Below are positions 17,079-26,364 of a DNA stretch of 64,000 bases, in pieces. Under the pieces are notes generated by a model, which worked only from the letters and a program-made list of their open reading frames with translations, made no database searches and was not told where the DNA came from. Position 1 is the first letter of the stretch. Every line of letters starts with the position of its first letter. The stretch covers positions 13,154 through 77,153 of the forward strand of contig JBFMFX010000020.1 of NCBI GenBank assembly GCA_040752005.1, read 5' to 3'. This DNA is from RBG-16-66-20 sp040752005. Its GTDB lineage: Bacteria > Pseudomonadota > Gammaproteobacteria > Burkholderiales > SG8-39. The position numbers were made by a program, and so were the translations under genes.

Positions 17079-17262
17079 CAAGGCCGGTCTCCGGGCTCGC
17101 GAGCGGGGATTTCCCGGGCGCTCCGCCTTCCCGCGCTCATTGGCGCAGTGGCTGCTCTGGAGCGCTTTCGCTCGCCTACCGTTGCGGGGGCAGCAGAGGC
17201 TTTGGACCTCTTTCCCGTTTCACCCGGGGCGCGAGAGCCGCGCCCCGGACACCTTGCAACCG
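17079..17262 (-). promoter_or_regulatory. Cobalamin (B12) riboswitch upstream of btuB
   Basis: On the minus strand the leader contains, in order, the adenosylcobalamin aptamer hallmarks: GGTGAAACGGGAA-like (about 17213-17225), GCTGCCCCCGCAACGGTA-like B12 box (about 17180-17200), CCACTG, GGGAAGGCGGAGCG and the closing GAGCCCGGAGACCGGCC (17082-17099). The paired ends are AAGGTGTCCGG and the final GGCC segment. The expression platform probably includes the GGCGTC...GACGCC hairpin at 17042-17059 next to the btuB ribosome-binding site, so translational control is plausible. Ligand binding should lower expression of the four genes down to 13074. Confidence 0.92.
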
Positions 17263-17273
17263 AAAGCGGGCCG

Positions 17274-17301
17274 ATTATACCGGGCGCCGCGATCCCTCCA
17301 A
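17274..17301 (-). promoter_or_regulatory. Sigma70-like promoter of the B12 operon
   Basis: The minus strand has a perfect TATAAT (17279-17274) with TTGGAG as a -35-like hexamer 16 bases upstream. The predicted start of transcription, near 17267, lies just before the riboswitch aptamer. Confidence 0.65.
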
Positions 17302-17348
17302 GCCCCGGATTCAATTGAGAAAGCGGATGCAGAAGCAGCCGTTATTTC

Positions 17349-17377
17349 TTGACGCATCGGCGGTTTTGCAACATAGT
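17349..17377 (+). promoter_or_regulatory. Sigma70-like promoter for the ZapB-like/zapA unit
   Basis: TTGACG (17349-17354) and CATAGT (17372-17377) are separated by 17 bases. The predicted transcription start, about 17384, falls at the likely GTG start codon 17385, implying a leaderless or nearly leaderless message. Confidence 0.6.
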
Positions 17378-17384
17378 GCGCACC

Positions 17385-17576
17385 GTGGAAGCGGAACTCG
17401 TTTCCCTCGAGCAGAAGGTCGCGCAGTTCGTCGGCCTGTGCGAGCGGCTGCGCACCGAGAACCATGAACTGCGCCAGCAGCTGGCCGCGGCCCGCAACGA
17501 CGCGAAGCGCCTTGCCGAACGCATCGAGGGCGCGCGGGCGAAGCTCGAGCGGCTGCTCGAACGGCTGCCCGATTGA
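17385..17576 (+). CDS. Small coiled-coil protein (TIGR02449/ZapB-like)
   Basis: A 63-residue protein that is almost entirely coiled coil, with heptads running through ELVSLEQKVAQFVGLCERLR and a second helix to the C-terminal LERLLERLPD. Members of this family lie upstream of zapA in many beta- and gammaproteobacteria and are thought to act in cell division or Z-ring organisation. GTG at 17385 gives the N-terminus most like the family; GTG 17376 and TTG 17349 are in frame but overlap the predicted promoter. Its TGA stop (17574-17576) is 20 bases before the zapA ATG. Confidence 0.75.
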   Translation: MEAELVSLEQKVAQFVGLCERLRTENHELRQQLAAARNDAKRLAERIEGARAKLERLLERLPD

Positions 17577-17596
17577 CCGCCGACGCCGACCGCCGC

Positions 17597-17905
17597 ATGG
17601 CCGAAGCCGTCGAGACGATCGAGGTCACGATCCTCGGCCGGCCCTACCGCGTGAGCTGCAAGGAGGGCGAGCGCGAGGCGCTCATGCGCGCCGTCGCGTA
17701 CCTGGACGCGAAGATGAGCGAGATCAAGCAGTCGGGCAAGGTCACCGGCACCGACCGCATCGCGGTGATGGCCGCGCTCAACATCGCGCACGAGCTGCTG
17801 TCAATGAAGCTCGGCGACTTTGACATCGGCGAAGCCAAGCGTAGAATCCGCGCGATCGAGGCGAAGCTGGATGCGGCTCTCGCCCCGCAGGAAAAGCTGT
17901 TCTAG
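17597..17905 (+). CDS. zapA: Cell division protein ZapA
   Basis: A 102-residue FtsZ-associated protein that cross-links protofilaments at the Z-ring. Seen: the globular N-terminal part EAVETIEVTILGRPYRVSCK, the family segment EREALMRAVAYLDAKMSEIK and TDRIAVMAALNIAHELL, followed by a C-terminal coiled coil (RRIRAIEAKLDAALA). ATG at 17597 was chosen over TTG 17573 because it gives the usual length and opening. The next element is 6S RNA, reproducing the conserved zapA-ssrS neighbourhood. Confidence 0.92.
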   Translation: MAEAVETIEVTILGRPYRVSCKEGEREALMRAVAYLDAKMSEIKQSGKVTGTDRIAVMAALNIAHELLSMKLGDFDIGEAKRRIRAIEAKLDAALAPQEKLF

Positions 17906-17926
17906 AGCGGCTGCCCGCGGGAGCGG

Positions 17927-18136
17927 TTCTCTGTCCCCTGCGGTGTTCGACAGGGCCCAAATTTTCCGAACCGATAGCATCCCTCGGTTGCCGACTCGAG
18001 CGTCACTGTTGTGATCGTCCCTCGCCCTCGGGCGCGCCGGACGAACCTGAGGTGACCGGAAGGCGACCACCCTGTTTTGCAGGGTTCGGGATCCGGGCCC
18101 ACCGGCACAGGCGGGGGGCACCCCTTTCCAGAGCGA
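17927..18136 (+). ncRNA. ssrS: 6S RNA, regulator of sigma70 RNA polymerase
   Basis: The stretch between zapA and the EVE gene has the position and look of 6S RNA, which mimics an open promoter and sequesters housekeeping RNA polymerase. Seen: a 5' TCTCTGTCCCCTGCGGTGTTCG segment, the conserved core CCGAACCGATA near 17968-17980, and a 3' half with GCAGGGTTCGGG and CACCGGCACAGG that can pair back. CTCTG (17929-17933) can close with CAGAG (18129-18133). Ends are estimated from pairing. The assignment rests on synteny plus partial motif matches. Confidence 0.7.
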
Positions 18137-18146
18137 CAATCCCCGG

Positions 18147-18611
18147 GTGAGGTACTGGCTGATGAAGAGCGAGCCCGACGAGTGCTCGTTCGAGGATGTG
18201 CTCGCGGCACCGGGCCGCACCACGCCGTGGACCGGCGTGCGCAATTACCAGGCGCGCAACTTCATGCGCGATGCGATGCGCCCCGGCGACGGCGTGCTCT
18301 TTTACCACTCCGGCTGTCCCGAGCCGGGCATCGCCGGCATCGCGCAAGTGGCATCGGCCGCTTACCCCGATCCGACGCAGTTCGACGCCGCCAGCCCGTA
18401 CTACGACCCGAAGGCGACGCGCGCGGAGCCGCGCTGGTATTGCGTTGACGTGCGCGCGGTCAAACGCGCACCTTTCGTGTCCCTGGCGGAGCTGCGCCGC
18501 CACGCGGCGCTGAGGAAGATGCCGCTGCTCAGGCGCGGCAACCGGCTTTCGATCACGCCGGTGAGCGCCGCCGAGTGGCGCTATATCACCGGGAGGCTCA
18601 TGCGCGCGTGA
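18147..18611 (+). CDS. EVE domain-containing protein
   Basis: A 154-residue single-domain protein of the EVE/PUA-like fold. Seen: RYWLMKSEPDECSFEDV at the N-terminus, WTGVRNYQARNFMRDAMRPGDGVLFYHS, and EPRWYCVDVRAVKRAP, all standard for the family. EVE domains bind modified bases in RNA or DNA; this housekeeping type has no known enzymatic partner. Start GTG at 18147, about ten bases after the 6S RNA end. Its stop overlaps the hemE start as GTGA, so the two are probably translated together. Confidence 0.9.
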   Translation: MRYWLMKSEPDECSFEDVLAAPGRTTPWTGVRNYQARNFMRDAMRPGDGVLFYHSGCPEPGIAGIAQVASAAYPDPTQFDAASPYYDPKATRAEPRWYCVDVRAVKRAPFVSLAELRRHAALRKMPLLRRGNRLSITPVSAAEWRYITGRLMRA

Positions 18612-19675
18612 GCCCGCTCGCCAACGACACGCTGCTGCGGGCGCTTGCGCGCCAGCCGACCGAGTACACGCCGGTATGGCTCATGCGCCAGGCGGGACGC
18701 TACCTGCCCGAGTACAACGCGGTGCGCGCCCGCGCCGGCAGCTTCACCTCGCTCATGCGCTCGCCGAGCCTGTGCGTCGAAGTGGCGCTGCAGCCTCTCG
18801 AGCGCTACCGGCTCGACGCCGCCATCGTGTTCTCCGACATTCTCACCATCCCCGATGCGATGGGACTCGGCCTTTCGTTCGCCGAGGGCGAGGGGCCGCG
18901 CTTCGCGAATCCGGTGCGCGACGAGCGGGCGGTGGCGCGCCTTGCGCCGCCCGATCTTTCGGCGCTCGGCTACGTCATGGACGCGGTGCGCGAGACGCGC
19001 CGGGCGCTTTCCGGGCGCGTGCCCCTCATCGGCTTCGCCGGCAGCCCTTACACGCTCGCCTGCTACATGGTCGAGGGTACCGGAAGCGACGAGTTCCCGA
19101 CCCTCAAGCGCATGCTCTATGCACGCCCCGACCTGCTGCACCGGATACTGGAGGTGAACGCGACGGCCGTCGCCGCGTACCTGAACGCGCAGATCGCCTC
19201 GGGGGCGCAGGTCGTGATGCTCTTCGACACCTGGGGAGGAAATCTGAGCGCCGAGGGCTATGAGGTCTTCTCGCTTGCCTATTGCCGCAAGGTCTTCGCC
19301 GCGCTCGCGCGTGAGGCCGATGGTCGCCGCGTGCCGGCGATCCTGTTCACGCGCGGCGGCGGCAGTTGGCTGGAGGCGATGGCCGAAAGCGGCTGCGACG
19401 CGGTGAGCCTCGACTGGACGGTGGATCCGCGCGATGCGCGTCGGCGCATCGGTCATCGGGTCGCGCTGCAGGGCAACCTGGATCCGTCGGTGCTGCTCGC
19501 GCCGCCGGAGAACGCGCGGGCCGAGGCGCGGCGCATACTCGAAGCATTCGGGCCGGCGCCCGGACACGTCTTCAACGTCGGGCACGGAATCAGCCCTCTG
19601 GCAGACCCGGATTCCGTCGCCGCGGTGGTCGAAGAAGTGCGCACTCACAGTCGCGAGATCCGGCGGCAACTCTAG
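18608..19675 (+). CDS. hemE: Uroporphyrinogen decarboxylase
   Basis: Cytoplasmic haem-pathway enzyme that removes four carboxyl groups from uroporphyrinogen III to give coproporphyrinogen III. The 355 residues match the family. Seen: the N-terminal signature PVWLMRQAGRYLPEYNAVR, FSDILTIPDAMGLGLSF with the catalytic aspartate region, FAGSPYTLACYMVEG, LFDTWGGNL and NVGHGISPLADPDSV. Start GTG at 18608, overlapping the EVE stop. It is followed by a non-coding region with DnaA-box-like sites and then priA. Confidence 0.95.
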   Translation: MSPLANDTLLRALARQPTEYTPVWLMRQAGRYLPEYNAVRARAGSFTSLMRSPSLCVEVALQPLERYRLDAAIVFSDILTIPDAMGLGLSFAEGEGPRFANPVRDERAVARLAPPDLSALGYVMDAVRETRRALSGRVPLIGFAGSPYTLACYMVEGTGSDEFPTLKRMLYARPDLLHRILEVNATAVAAYLNAQIASGAQVVMLFDTWGGNLSAEGYEVFSLAYCRKVFAALAREADGRRVPAILFTRGGGSWLEAMAESGCDAVSLDWTVDPRDARRRIGHRVALQGNLDPSVLLAPPENARAEARRILEAFGPAPGHVFNVGHGISPLADPDSVAAVVEEVRTHSREIRRQL

Positions 19676-19988
19676 GTAGTTATGCACAAAATACCGTTTC
19701 GAAAGAAAGAGTTGGCGGCGATTACGCTGGCCGGGGCGAATCGTTCGTAACTACTTGTCGTATTTGGAGAAAAATGGGTTGTCGCAGGAGCGCCAGGAGG
19801 GGCGGTGTGCAGTGCTCGTAACGGGATCGGTGGCTCTCGAAGAAGTTACCCACAAATTCATTCACAGGGTCTGTGGAAAAGAAAAATTAACCTTGCCCGT
19901 CAAGGACAACCACGAGAATTGCAAGACGGGGAATCAGGAACCGCCGATAACCTTGAGCCGGGAAAGCGGAACCGGGCGCGATGACGCG
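19676..19988. other. Intergenic region with DnaA-box-like 9-mers (hemE-priA)
   Basis: A 313-base gene-free and relatively AT-rich stretch. It contains TTATGCACA at 19680-19688 and TGTGGAAAA at 19872-19880 (reverse strand TTTTCCACA), both perfect to the DnaA consensus TTWTNCACA, plus TTACCCACA at 19846-19854 with one mismatch. The run GAAAAATTAA follows at 19880-19890. It could bind DnaA for origin, titration or gene control. The frame upstream of priA is open through here, but no plausible protein is encoded. Confidence 0.5.
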
Positions 19989-21992
<2,004 letters not shown>

Positions 21993-22010
21993 CCGCCGCG
22001 CAACCGCCGT

Positions 22011-22016
22011 TATAAT
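22011..22016 (+). promoter_or_regulatory. -10 element before argS
   Basis: A perfect TATAAT ends 13 bases before the argS ATG, so the transcript should begin about six bases upstream of the start codon. No convincing -35 hexamer is visible. Confidence 0.45.
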
Positions 22017-22029
22017 TCGCGCCCCCCTC

Positions 22030-23673
22030 ATGCCACGCGATCCGAGGACGGCCCTGTCGGAGGCGCTCGCCGAGGCGCTCGCGATGGAGGCGCCGGAAGC
22101 GGGCGCGATGGCGATCGCCCTGGAGCGGCCGAAGAACGCCGCGCACGGCGACTGGTTCTCCAACGTCGCACTGCAGGCGGCCAGAAGAACCGGGCGCAAC
22201 CCGCGCGAACTCGCCCAGAAGCTCTGCGCCGCGCCCGTCTGGCACTCGCTCGCCGACATGGTCGAGCCGCCGCAGGTCGCCGGGCCCGGTTTCATCAACT
22301 TCCGCCTGCGCGCGGCGGCGAAGCTCGCCGTCATCCACCGGGTGCTCGAGGAAGGCGCCCGGTACGGCTGCGCGCGCGCCGAAAGGCCGGAGAAGGTGAT
22401 GGTCGAGTTCGTCTCGGCGAACCCGACCGGACCGCTGCACGTCGGCCACGGCCGGCAGGCGGCGCTCGGGGACTCGATCGCCGCGCTGATCGAATCGCAG
22501 GGCCACGCGGTGACGCGCGAGTTCTACTACAACGACGCCGGCGCGCAGATCCGCAACCTCGCCCTGTCGGTGCAGGCGCGCGCGCGCGGCATCGCCCCGG
22601 GGGACCCGCGCTGGCCCGCGGACGGCTACCGGGGCGAATACATCCTCGAGATCGCGCGCGAGTACACCGCCTCGGGCGGCGACCCCGACGATCTGGAGGC
22701 GGTGCGCAAGTTCGCCGTGGCGTACCTGCGCCGCGAACAGGACGAGGACCTCCGCGCCTTCGGCGTCTCGTTCGACGTCTATACGCTCGAATCCGCCCTC
22801 TACGCCGAGGGCAAGGTCGAGGAGGTCGTGCGGGCGCTCGTCGCGAGCGGCAAGACCTACGAAAAGGACGGCGCGCTGTGGCTGCGTACCACCGACTACG
22901 GCGACGACAAGGACCGCGTGATGCGCAAGGCGGACGGCACGTACACCTACTTCGTGCCCGACGTCGCCTACCACGTCGGCAAGTGGCGCCGCGGCTTCAC
23001 GCGGGTGGTGAACGTGCAAGGAACGGACCACCACAGCACCATCGTGCGCGTGCGCGCGGGACTGCAGGCGCTCGCGGTCGGCATCCCGCCGGGCTGGCCG
23101 GAGTACGTGCTGCACAGCATGGTGCGCGTCGTGCGCGGCGGCGAGGAAGTGAAGATTTCCAAGCGCGCCGGCTCCTATGTCACGCTGCGCGACCTGATCG
23201 AATGGGCGGGCCGCGACGCGGTGCGCTTCTTCCTCGTCTCCCGCCGCCCGGACACCGACTTCGTCTTCGACGTGGATCTCGCGCTCGCGCGCACCGAGGA
23301 CAACCCGGTGTACTACGTGCAGTACGCGCACGCGCGGGTATCGAGCGTGCTCGCGCAGTGGGGCGAGGATCCGGCGCGGCTCGCGCGCGCGGCGCTCGCG
23401 CCGCTCGCGCTCGAGCGCGAGGCGGCGCTCGCGCGCCAACTCGCCGCCTTTCCCGAGGTGCTGGCGCAGGCCGCCGCCGAATGCGCGCCACACGCGGTCG
23501 CGTTCTACCTGCGCAACCTCGCGGGCGAATTCCACAGCTACTATAATGCCGAGCGCATTCTGGTCGAGGATCGCGGGCTGCGCGAAGCGCGGCTTGCGCT
23601 CGCCGCCGCCGTGCGCCAGACGCTCGCCAACGGGCTGCGCCTGCTCGGCGTGAGCGCCCCGGAGAAAATGTGA
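22030..23673 (+). CDS. argS: Arginyl-tRNA synthetase
   Basis: Class I aminoacyl-tRNA synthetase of 547 residues. Seen: an N-terminal tRNA-recognition domain (about residues 1-115), the HIGH-type motif SANPTGPLHVGHGRQA, FYYNDAGAQIRNLA, FVPDVAYHVGKWRRGF, VNVQGTDHHST, the KMSK-type loop EVKISKRAGSYVTL and the C-terminal anticodon-binding helices ending in ANGLRLLGVSAPEKM. ATG at 22030 follows a TATAAT closely, with little room for a leader. It overlaps the SPOR gene by GTGA and so heads an argS-SPOR-dsbA-btuF-like unit. Confidence 0.96.
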   Translation: MPRDPRTALSEALAEALAMEAPEAGAMAIALERPKNAAHGDWFSNVALQAARRTGRNPRELAQKLCAAPVWHSLADMVEPPQVAGPGFINFRLRAAAKLAVIHRVLEEGARYGCARAERPEKVMVEFVSANPTGPLHVGHGRQAALGDSIAALIESQGHAVTREFYYNDAGAQIRNLALSVQARARGIAPGDPRWPADGYRGEYILEIAREYTASGGDPDDLEAVRKFAVAYLRREQDEDLRAFGVSFDVYTLESALYAEGKVEEVVRALVASGKTYEKDGALWLRTTDYGDDKDRVMRKADGTYTYFVPDVAYHVGKWRRGFTRVVNVQGTDHHSTIVRVRAGLQALAVGIPPGWPEYVLHSMVRVVRGGEEVKISKRAGSYVTLRDLIEWAGRDAVRFFLVSRRPDTDFVFDVDLALARTEDNPVYYVQYAHARVSSVLAQWGEDPARLARAALAPLALEREAALARQLAAFPEVLAQAAAECAPHAVAFYLRNLAGEFHSYYNAERILVEDRGLREARLALAAAVRQTLANGLRLLGVSAPEKM

Positions 23674-24278
23674 CCGCCCGAGCGAGCATGAAACCGGCTT
23701 CGGCACGACCGGCCGCGGCGCCCGCCCGGCTGCGCGGCGGGTTCCTGCTCGGGCTGTTTCTCGGCCTGTTCGCCGGCCTGGCGATCGCGCTCGCGGTGGC
23801 GCTCTGGCTTACCAAGACTCCGATCCCCTTCATCGGGCGGGAGAAGCCGGCGGCGAAGGAGGAACCGGCGAAGCCGCCGGCGATCGCCGGCATGCCGCAG
23901 GCCGAAGTGAAGGCGGAGAAGCCGAAGTTCGACTTCTACCGTATCCTGCCCGGCGCCGAGGAAAGCGTGAGCGAGCGCGAGCTGAAGGAAGCGGCGCGCG
24001 CGGCGAAGGGCGAGGCCGGGCGCGCGATCTACTTCATTCAGGTCGGCTCGTTCCAGAACCCCGCCGACGCCGACAATCAGAAGGCCAAGCTCGCGCTGCT
24101 CGGACTGGAGGCGGGCGTCGAGCCCGTCACGCTCCCGGACAAGGGCACCTGGTACCGCGTGCGGCTCGGGCCGTACGCGAAGATTGACGAACTGAACCGC
24201 GTGCGCCAGATGCTGGCCCAGAACGGCGTCGAGGCGAGCCTGGTCAAACTGAAGGACCCTGCAAAGGAAGGCCAATGA
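23670..24278 (+). CDS. SPOR-domain membrane protein
   Basis: A 202-residue bitopic inner-membrane protein. Residues about 24-47 (FLLGLFLGLFAGLAIALAVA) form one membrane helix; a Pro/Ala/Lys-rich linker follows; the C-terminal 75 residues are a SPOR domain (YFIQVGSFQNPADADNQKAK, TWYRVRLGPYAKIDELNRVR), which binds denuded peptidoglycan at division sites. It resembles FtsN in layout. Start GTG at 23670 overlaps the argS stop; an ATG six codons later is the alternative. Its stop overlaps the dsbA start (ATGA). Confidence 0.88.
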   Translation: MTARASMKPASARPAAAPARLRGGFLLGLFLGLFAGLAIALAVALWLTKTPIPFIGREKPAAKEEPAKPPAIAGMPQAEVKAEKPKFDFYRILPGAEESVSERELKEAARAAKGEAGRAIYFIQVGSFQNPADADNQKAKLALLGLEAGVEPVTLPDKGTWYRVRLGPYAKIDELNRVRQMLAQNGVEASLVKLKDPAKEGQ

Positions 24279-24940
24279 CGACACGCTTCTCGATCCTGCG
24301 CCGACGTCTCGCTCTCGCCCTCGCGGCCGCGCCGCTCGTTTCCCCGGTCGTCGCGCATGCCCAGCAGCCCCGCCCCGGCACCGACTACACACAGCTCAAC
24401 CCGGAGCTTCCGGTAGAGACGCCGGGCAAGATCGAGGTGATCGAATTTTTCTGGTACGGCTGCCCGGCCTGCTACCGAATCGAACCGCTGATCGAGAAGT
24501 GGATCCCGAAGCTCGCGCCCGACACGCAGTTCCGCCGCATCCCGGCGGTGTTCAACGACCGCTGGGCACTCGATGCGGCGATCTTCTACACCTTCGAGGC
24601 GCTCGGGCTCCTGGAGCGGCTGCACCGGCCGCTCTTTGACGCCATCCACCGCGACCGCCTGCGCACCGACAACAGCGCGGCGCTCAGCCAGTGGCTCGCG
24701 CGCCAGGGCGTGGACACACGCAAGTTCGAGGAGACCTCGAAGTCCTTCGGCGTGCAAAGCCGCGTGCGGCGGGCGGCGCAGCTCGCCGCGGCCTACCGTA
24801 TCGAAGGCACGCCGACCCTCGCGGTCCACGGCCGCTACACCATCAAGGTAGAGCAGGCGCAGACCTTCGAGCGCATGATCGAGATCGCCGACTATCTGGT
24901 CGGCGTCACGCGCCGCTCGCTGGCGGCGAAGAAGTCCTGA
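24275..24940 (+). CDS. dsbA: Thiol:disulfide interchange protein DsbA
   Basis: Periplasmic disulfide oxidase of 221 residues. Seen: a signal peptide (residues about 1-29, ending VVAHA), a thioredoxin fold with the active-site motif FFWYGCPACYRIEP (Cys63-Pro-Ala-Cys66), the helical insertion RLRTDNSAALSQWLARQ, and the cis-proline loop RIEGTPTLAVHGRY. The CPAC rather than CPHC dipeptide is seen in several betaproteobacterial DsbA proteins. Its stop overlaps the proposed CTG start of the next gene. Confidence 0.93.
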   Translation: MTTRFSILRRRLALALAAAPLVSPVVAHAQQPRPGTDYTQLNPELPVETPGKIEVIEFFWYGCPACYRIEPLIEKWIPKLAPDTQFRRIPAVFNDRWALDAAIFYTFEALGLLERLHRPLFDAIHRDRLRTDNSAALSQWLARQGVDTRKFEETSKSFGVQSRVRRAAQLAAAYRIEGTPTLAVHGRYTIKVEQAQTFERMIEIADYLVGVTRRSLAAKKS

Positions 24941-25674
24941 TTCGGATCGTCTCGCTCGTTCCCTCGCTCACCGAGCTGGTTTGCGAGCTGGGGCTCGCGC
25001 AGGCCCTGGTCGGTCGGACCGGCTTCTGCATCCATCCGCGCGCGACCGTGCGGCGAATCCCGAAGATGGGCGGGACGAAGTCCGTGGATCTGGACAGGGT
25101 GCGCGCGGCCGAGCCCACCCACGTCATCGTCAACGTCGAGGAGAACACGAAGGAGACCGCAGACGCGCTCGCCGGCTTCGTGCCGAACCTGATCGTCACC
25201 GACGTGCGCGATCCCGAGGACAACCCGGCGCTCTACCGGCGAATCGGCGCCGCGTTCGGCCGAGAGGCCGAAGCCGAGGCGCTCGCGGCGCGCTTCGAGG
25301 CTGCGTGGCGCGCCACGCGCGAACGGGCGAAGCCCGAGCGCCGTGTGCTCTACCTCATCTGGCGCAGGCCGTGGATGACGGTCTCGCGCGACACCTACAT
25401 CTCGCGCATGCTCGCCGCGTTCGGCCTGACGACGGTTCCCGGGATCGTCGAGCCGCGCTATCCGGAGATCGCGCTCGATTCGCCCGAAGTCGCCGCGGCC
25501 GACTGGGTTCTCGCCGCCACCGAGCCGTATCCGTTCCGCGCCAAGGACCTCGGCGAGATCACGGCCGCGACCGGCCGGCCGGCGCGACTGGTGGACGGCG
25601 AGATGACCTCCTGGTACGGCCCGCGTGCGATCGCCGGGTTGCGCTACCTCGCCGGCCTGTCCAGCTCGCTCTGA
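24937..25674 (+). CDS. Second BtuF-like cobalamin/metal-chelate-binding protein
   Basis: About 245 residues of the helical-backbone metal receptor fold: IRIVSLVPSLTELVCELGLA at the very N-terminus, RTGFCIHPRATVRRIPKMGG, THVIVNVEENTKET, LIWRRPWMTVSRDTYISRML and a C-terminal WYGPRAIAGLRYLAGL. Homologues begin with M-RIVSLVPS, but here there is no ATG, GTG or TTG at that point. CTG at 24937, overlapping the dsbA stop as CTGA, is the best start. There is no signal peptide, so this is predicted to be cytoplasmic. Ligand not proven; cobalamin or a related chelate is likely. Confidence 0.78.
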   Translation: MIRIVSLVPSLTELVCELGLAQALVGRTGFCIHPRATVRRIPKMGGTKSVDLDRVRAAEPTHVIVNVEENTKETADALAGFVPNLIVTDVRDPEDNPALYRRIGAAFGREAEAEALAARFEAAWRATRERAKPERRVLYLIWRRPWMTVSRDTYISRMLAAFGLTTVPGIVEPRYPEIALDSPEVAAADWVLAATEPYPFRAKDLGEITAATGRPARLVDGEMTSWYGPRAIAGLRYLAGLSSSL

Positions 25675-25770
25675 TACCCGCCCCGTGCACGCCGCGATTG
25701 ACGGGAGCGCGTCCCGAGCACCAAAACGTCGTATCTGACGGCCACGGCACGCGCAGCCGGGCAGCACGCG

Positions 25771-26364
25771 GTGCTGCTGCGCACGGTGCGCCGCCGGCGC
25801 GCCGGGCTGACCATCTACGGCCTGGCGCAGGCGCTCGGCAGGCCGTACCGGCGCGTCTTCGACGCCGTGCACCGGCTTGCCGCCGACGGGGCGCTGCGCC
25901 TGCAACGAGCCACGCGCGGCAACCGGCGTGCGACGCTCGTCTTTCCGACGCCGCGCGCCGGCGCGAGCGGCCAGGCGCTGCCCGCGCATCTCACCGAGGC
26001 CGAGCGCCAGGCGCTCGCGGCGCTCGGCGCGCGCGTGGGCCGGCTCGACCGCCGCATCCGCGCGCTGGAGCTTTTCGGCAGCCGCGCACGCGGAGATTCG
26101 GCGTGGGATTCCGACCTCGACGTCGCCGTGCGCGTACGAGGGCACCGCGATGTCGCGCTCGAGGCGAGGATCGCGGCCGTCTTCGCCGAGGTCGAATGGA
26201 CCGCGCCGTTCGAGGGCGCGATGCGCATCAGCCCGCTGGTGCTGTTCGACGAACGCCCGCAAACGCCGCTCGTAGCCGCGATCGAAAAGGAAGGTATCCG
26301 CGTATGGACAGCGCACTCCCGGAAATCGCGCGCTGGGAGCTCGCGGCGGCGACCGACGAGCTGA
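25771..26364 (+). CDS. MNT-type nucleotidyltransferase antitoxin with N-terminal helix-turn-helix
   Basis: A 197-residue protein. Residues about 1-60 look like a winged helix (TIYGLAQALGRPYRRVFDAVHRLAADGAL). The rest is a minimal nucleotidyltransferase with the motif FGSRARGDSAWDSDLDVAV, matching GS-x10-D-x-D at Ser104, Asp115 and Asp117. In MntA/HepT systems such enzymes AMPylate and silence the HEPN partner, which is encoded next and overlaps by 61 bases. The helix-turn-helix would permit autoregulation. GTG at 25771 is the first standard start; the frame is open further upstream. Confidence 0.82.
   Translation: MLLRTVRRRRAGLTIYGLAQALGRPYRRVFDAVHRLAADGALRLQRATRGNRRATLVFPTPRAGASGQALPAHLTEAERQALAALGARVGRLDRRIRALELFGSRARGDSAWDSDLDVAVRVRGHRDVALEARIAAVFAEVEWTAPFEGAMRISPLVLFDERPQTPLVAAIEKEGIRVWTAHSRKSRAGSSRRRPTS

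Noticed and set aside
17079..17262. A small gene in the btuB leader
   Set aside because: The sequence follows cobalamin riboswitch motifs, and the short frames across it lack any protein signature.
19755..19988. N-terminal extension of PriA
   Set aside because: The frame is open but the residues have no similarity to PriA and the DNA contains DnaA-box-like sites; the family start fits 19989.
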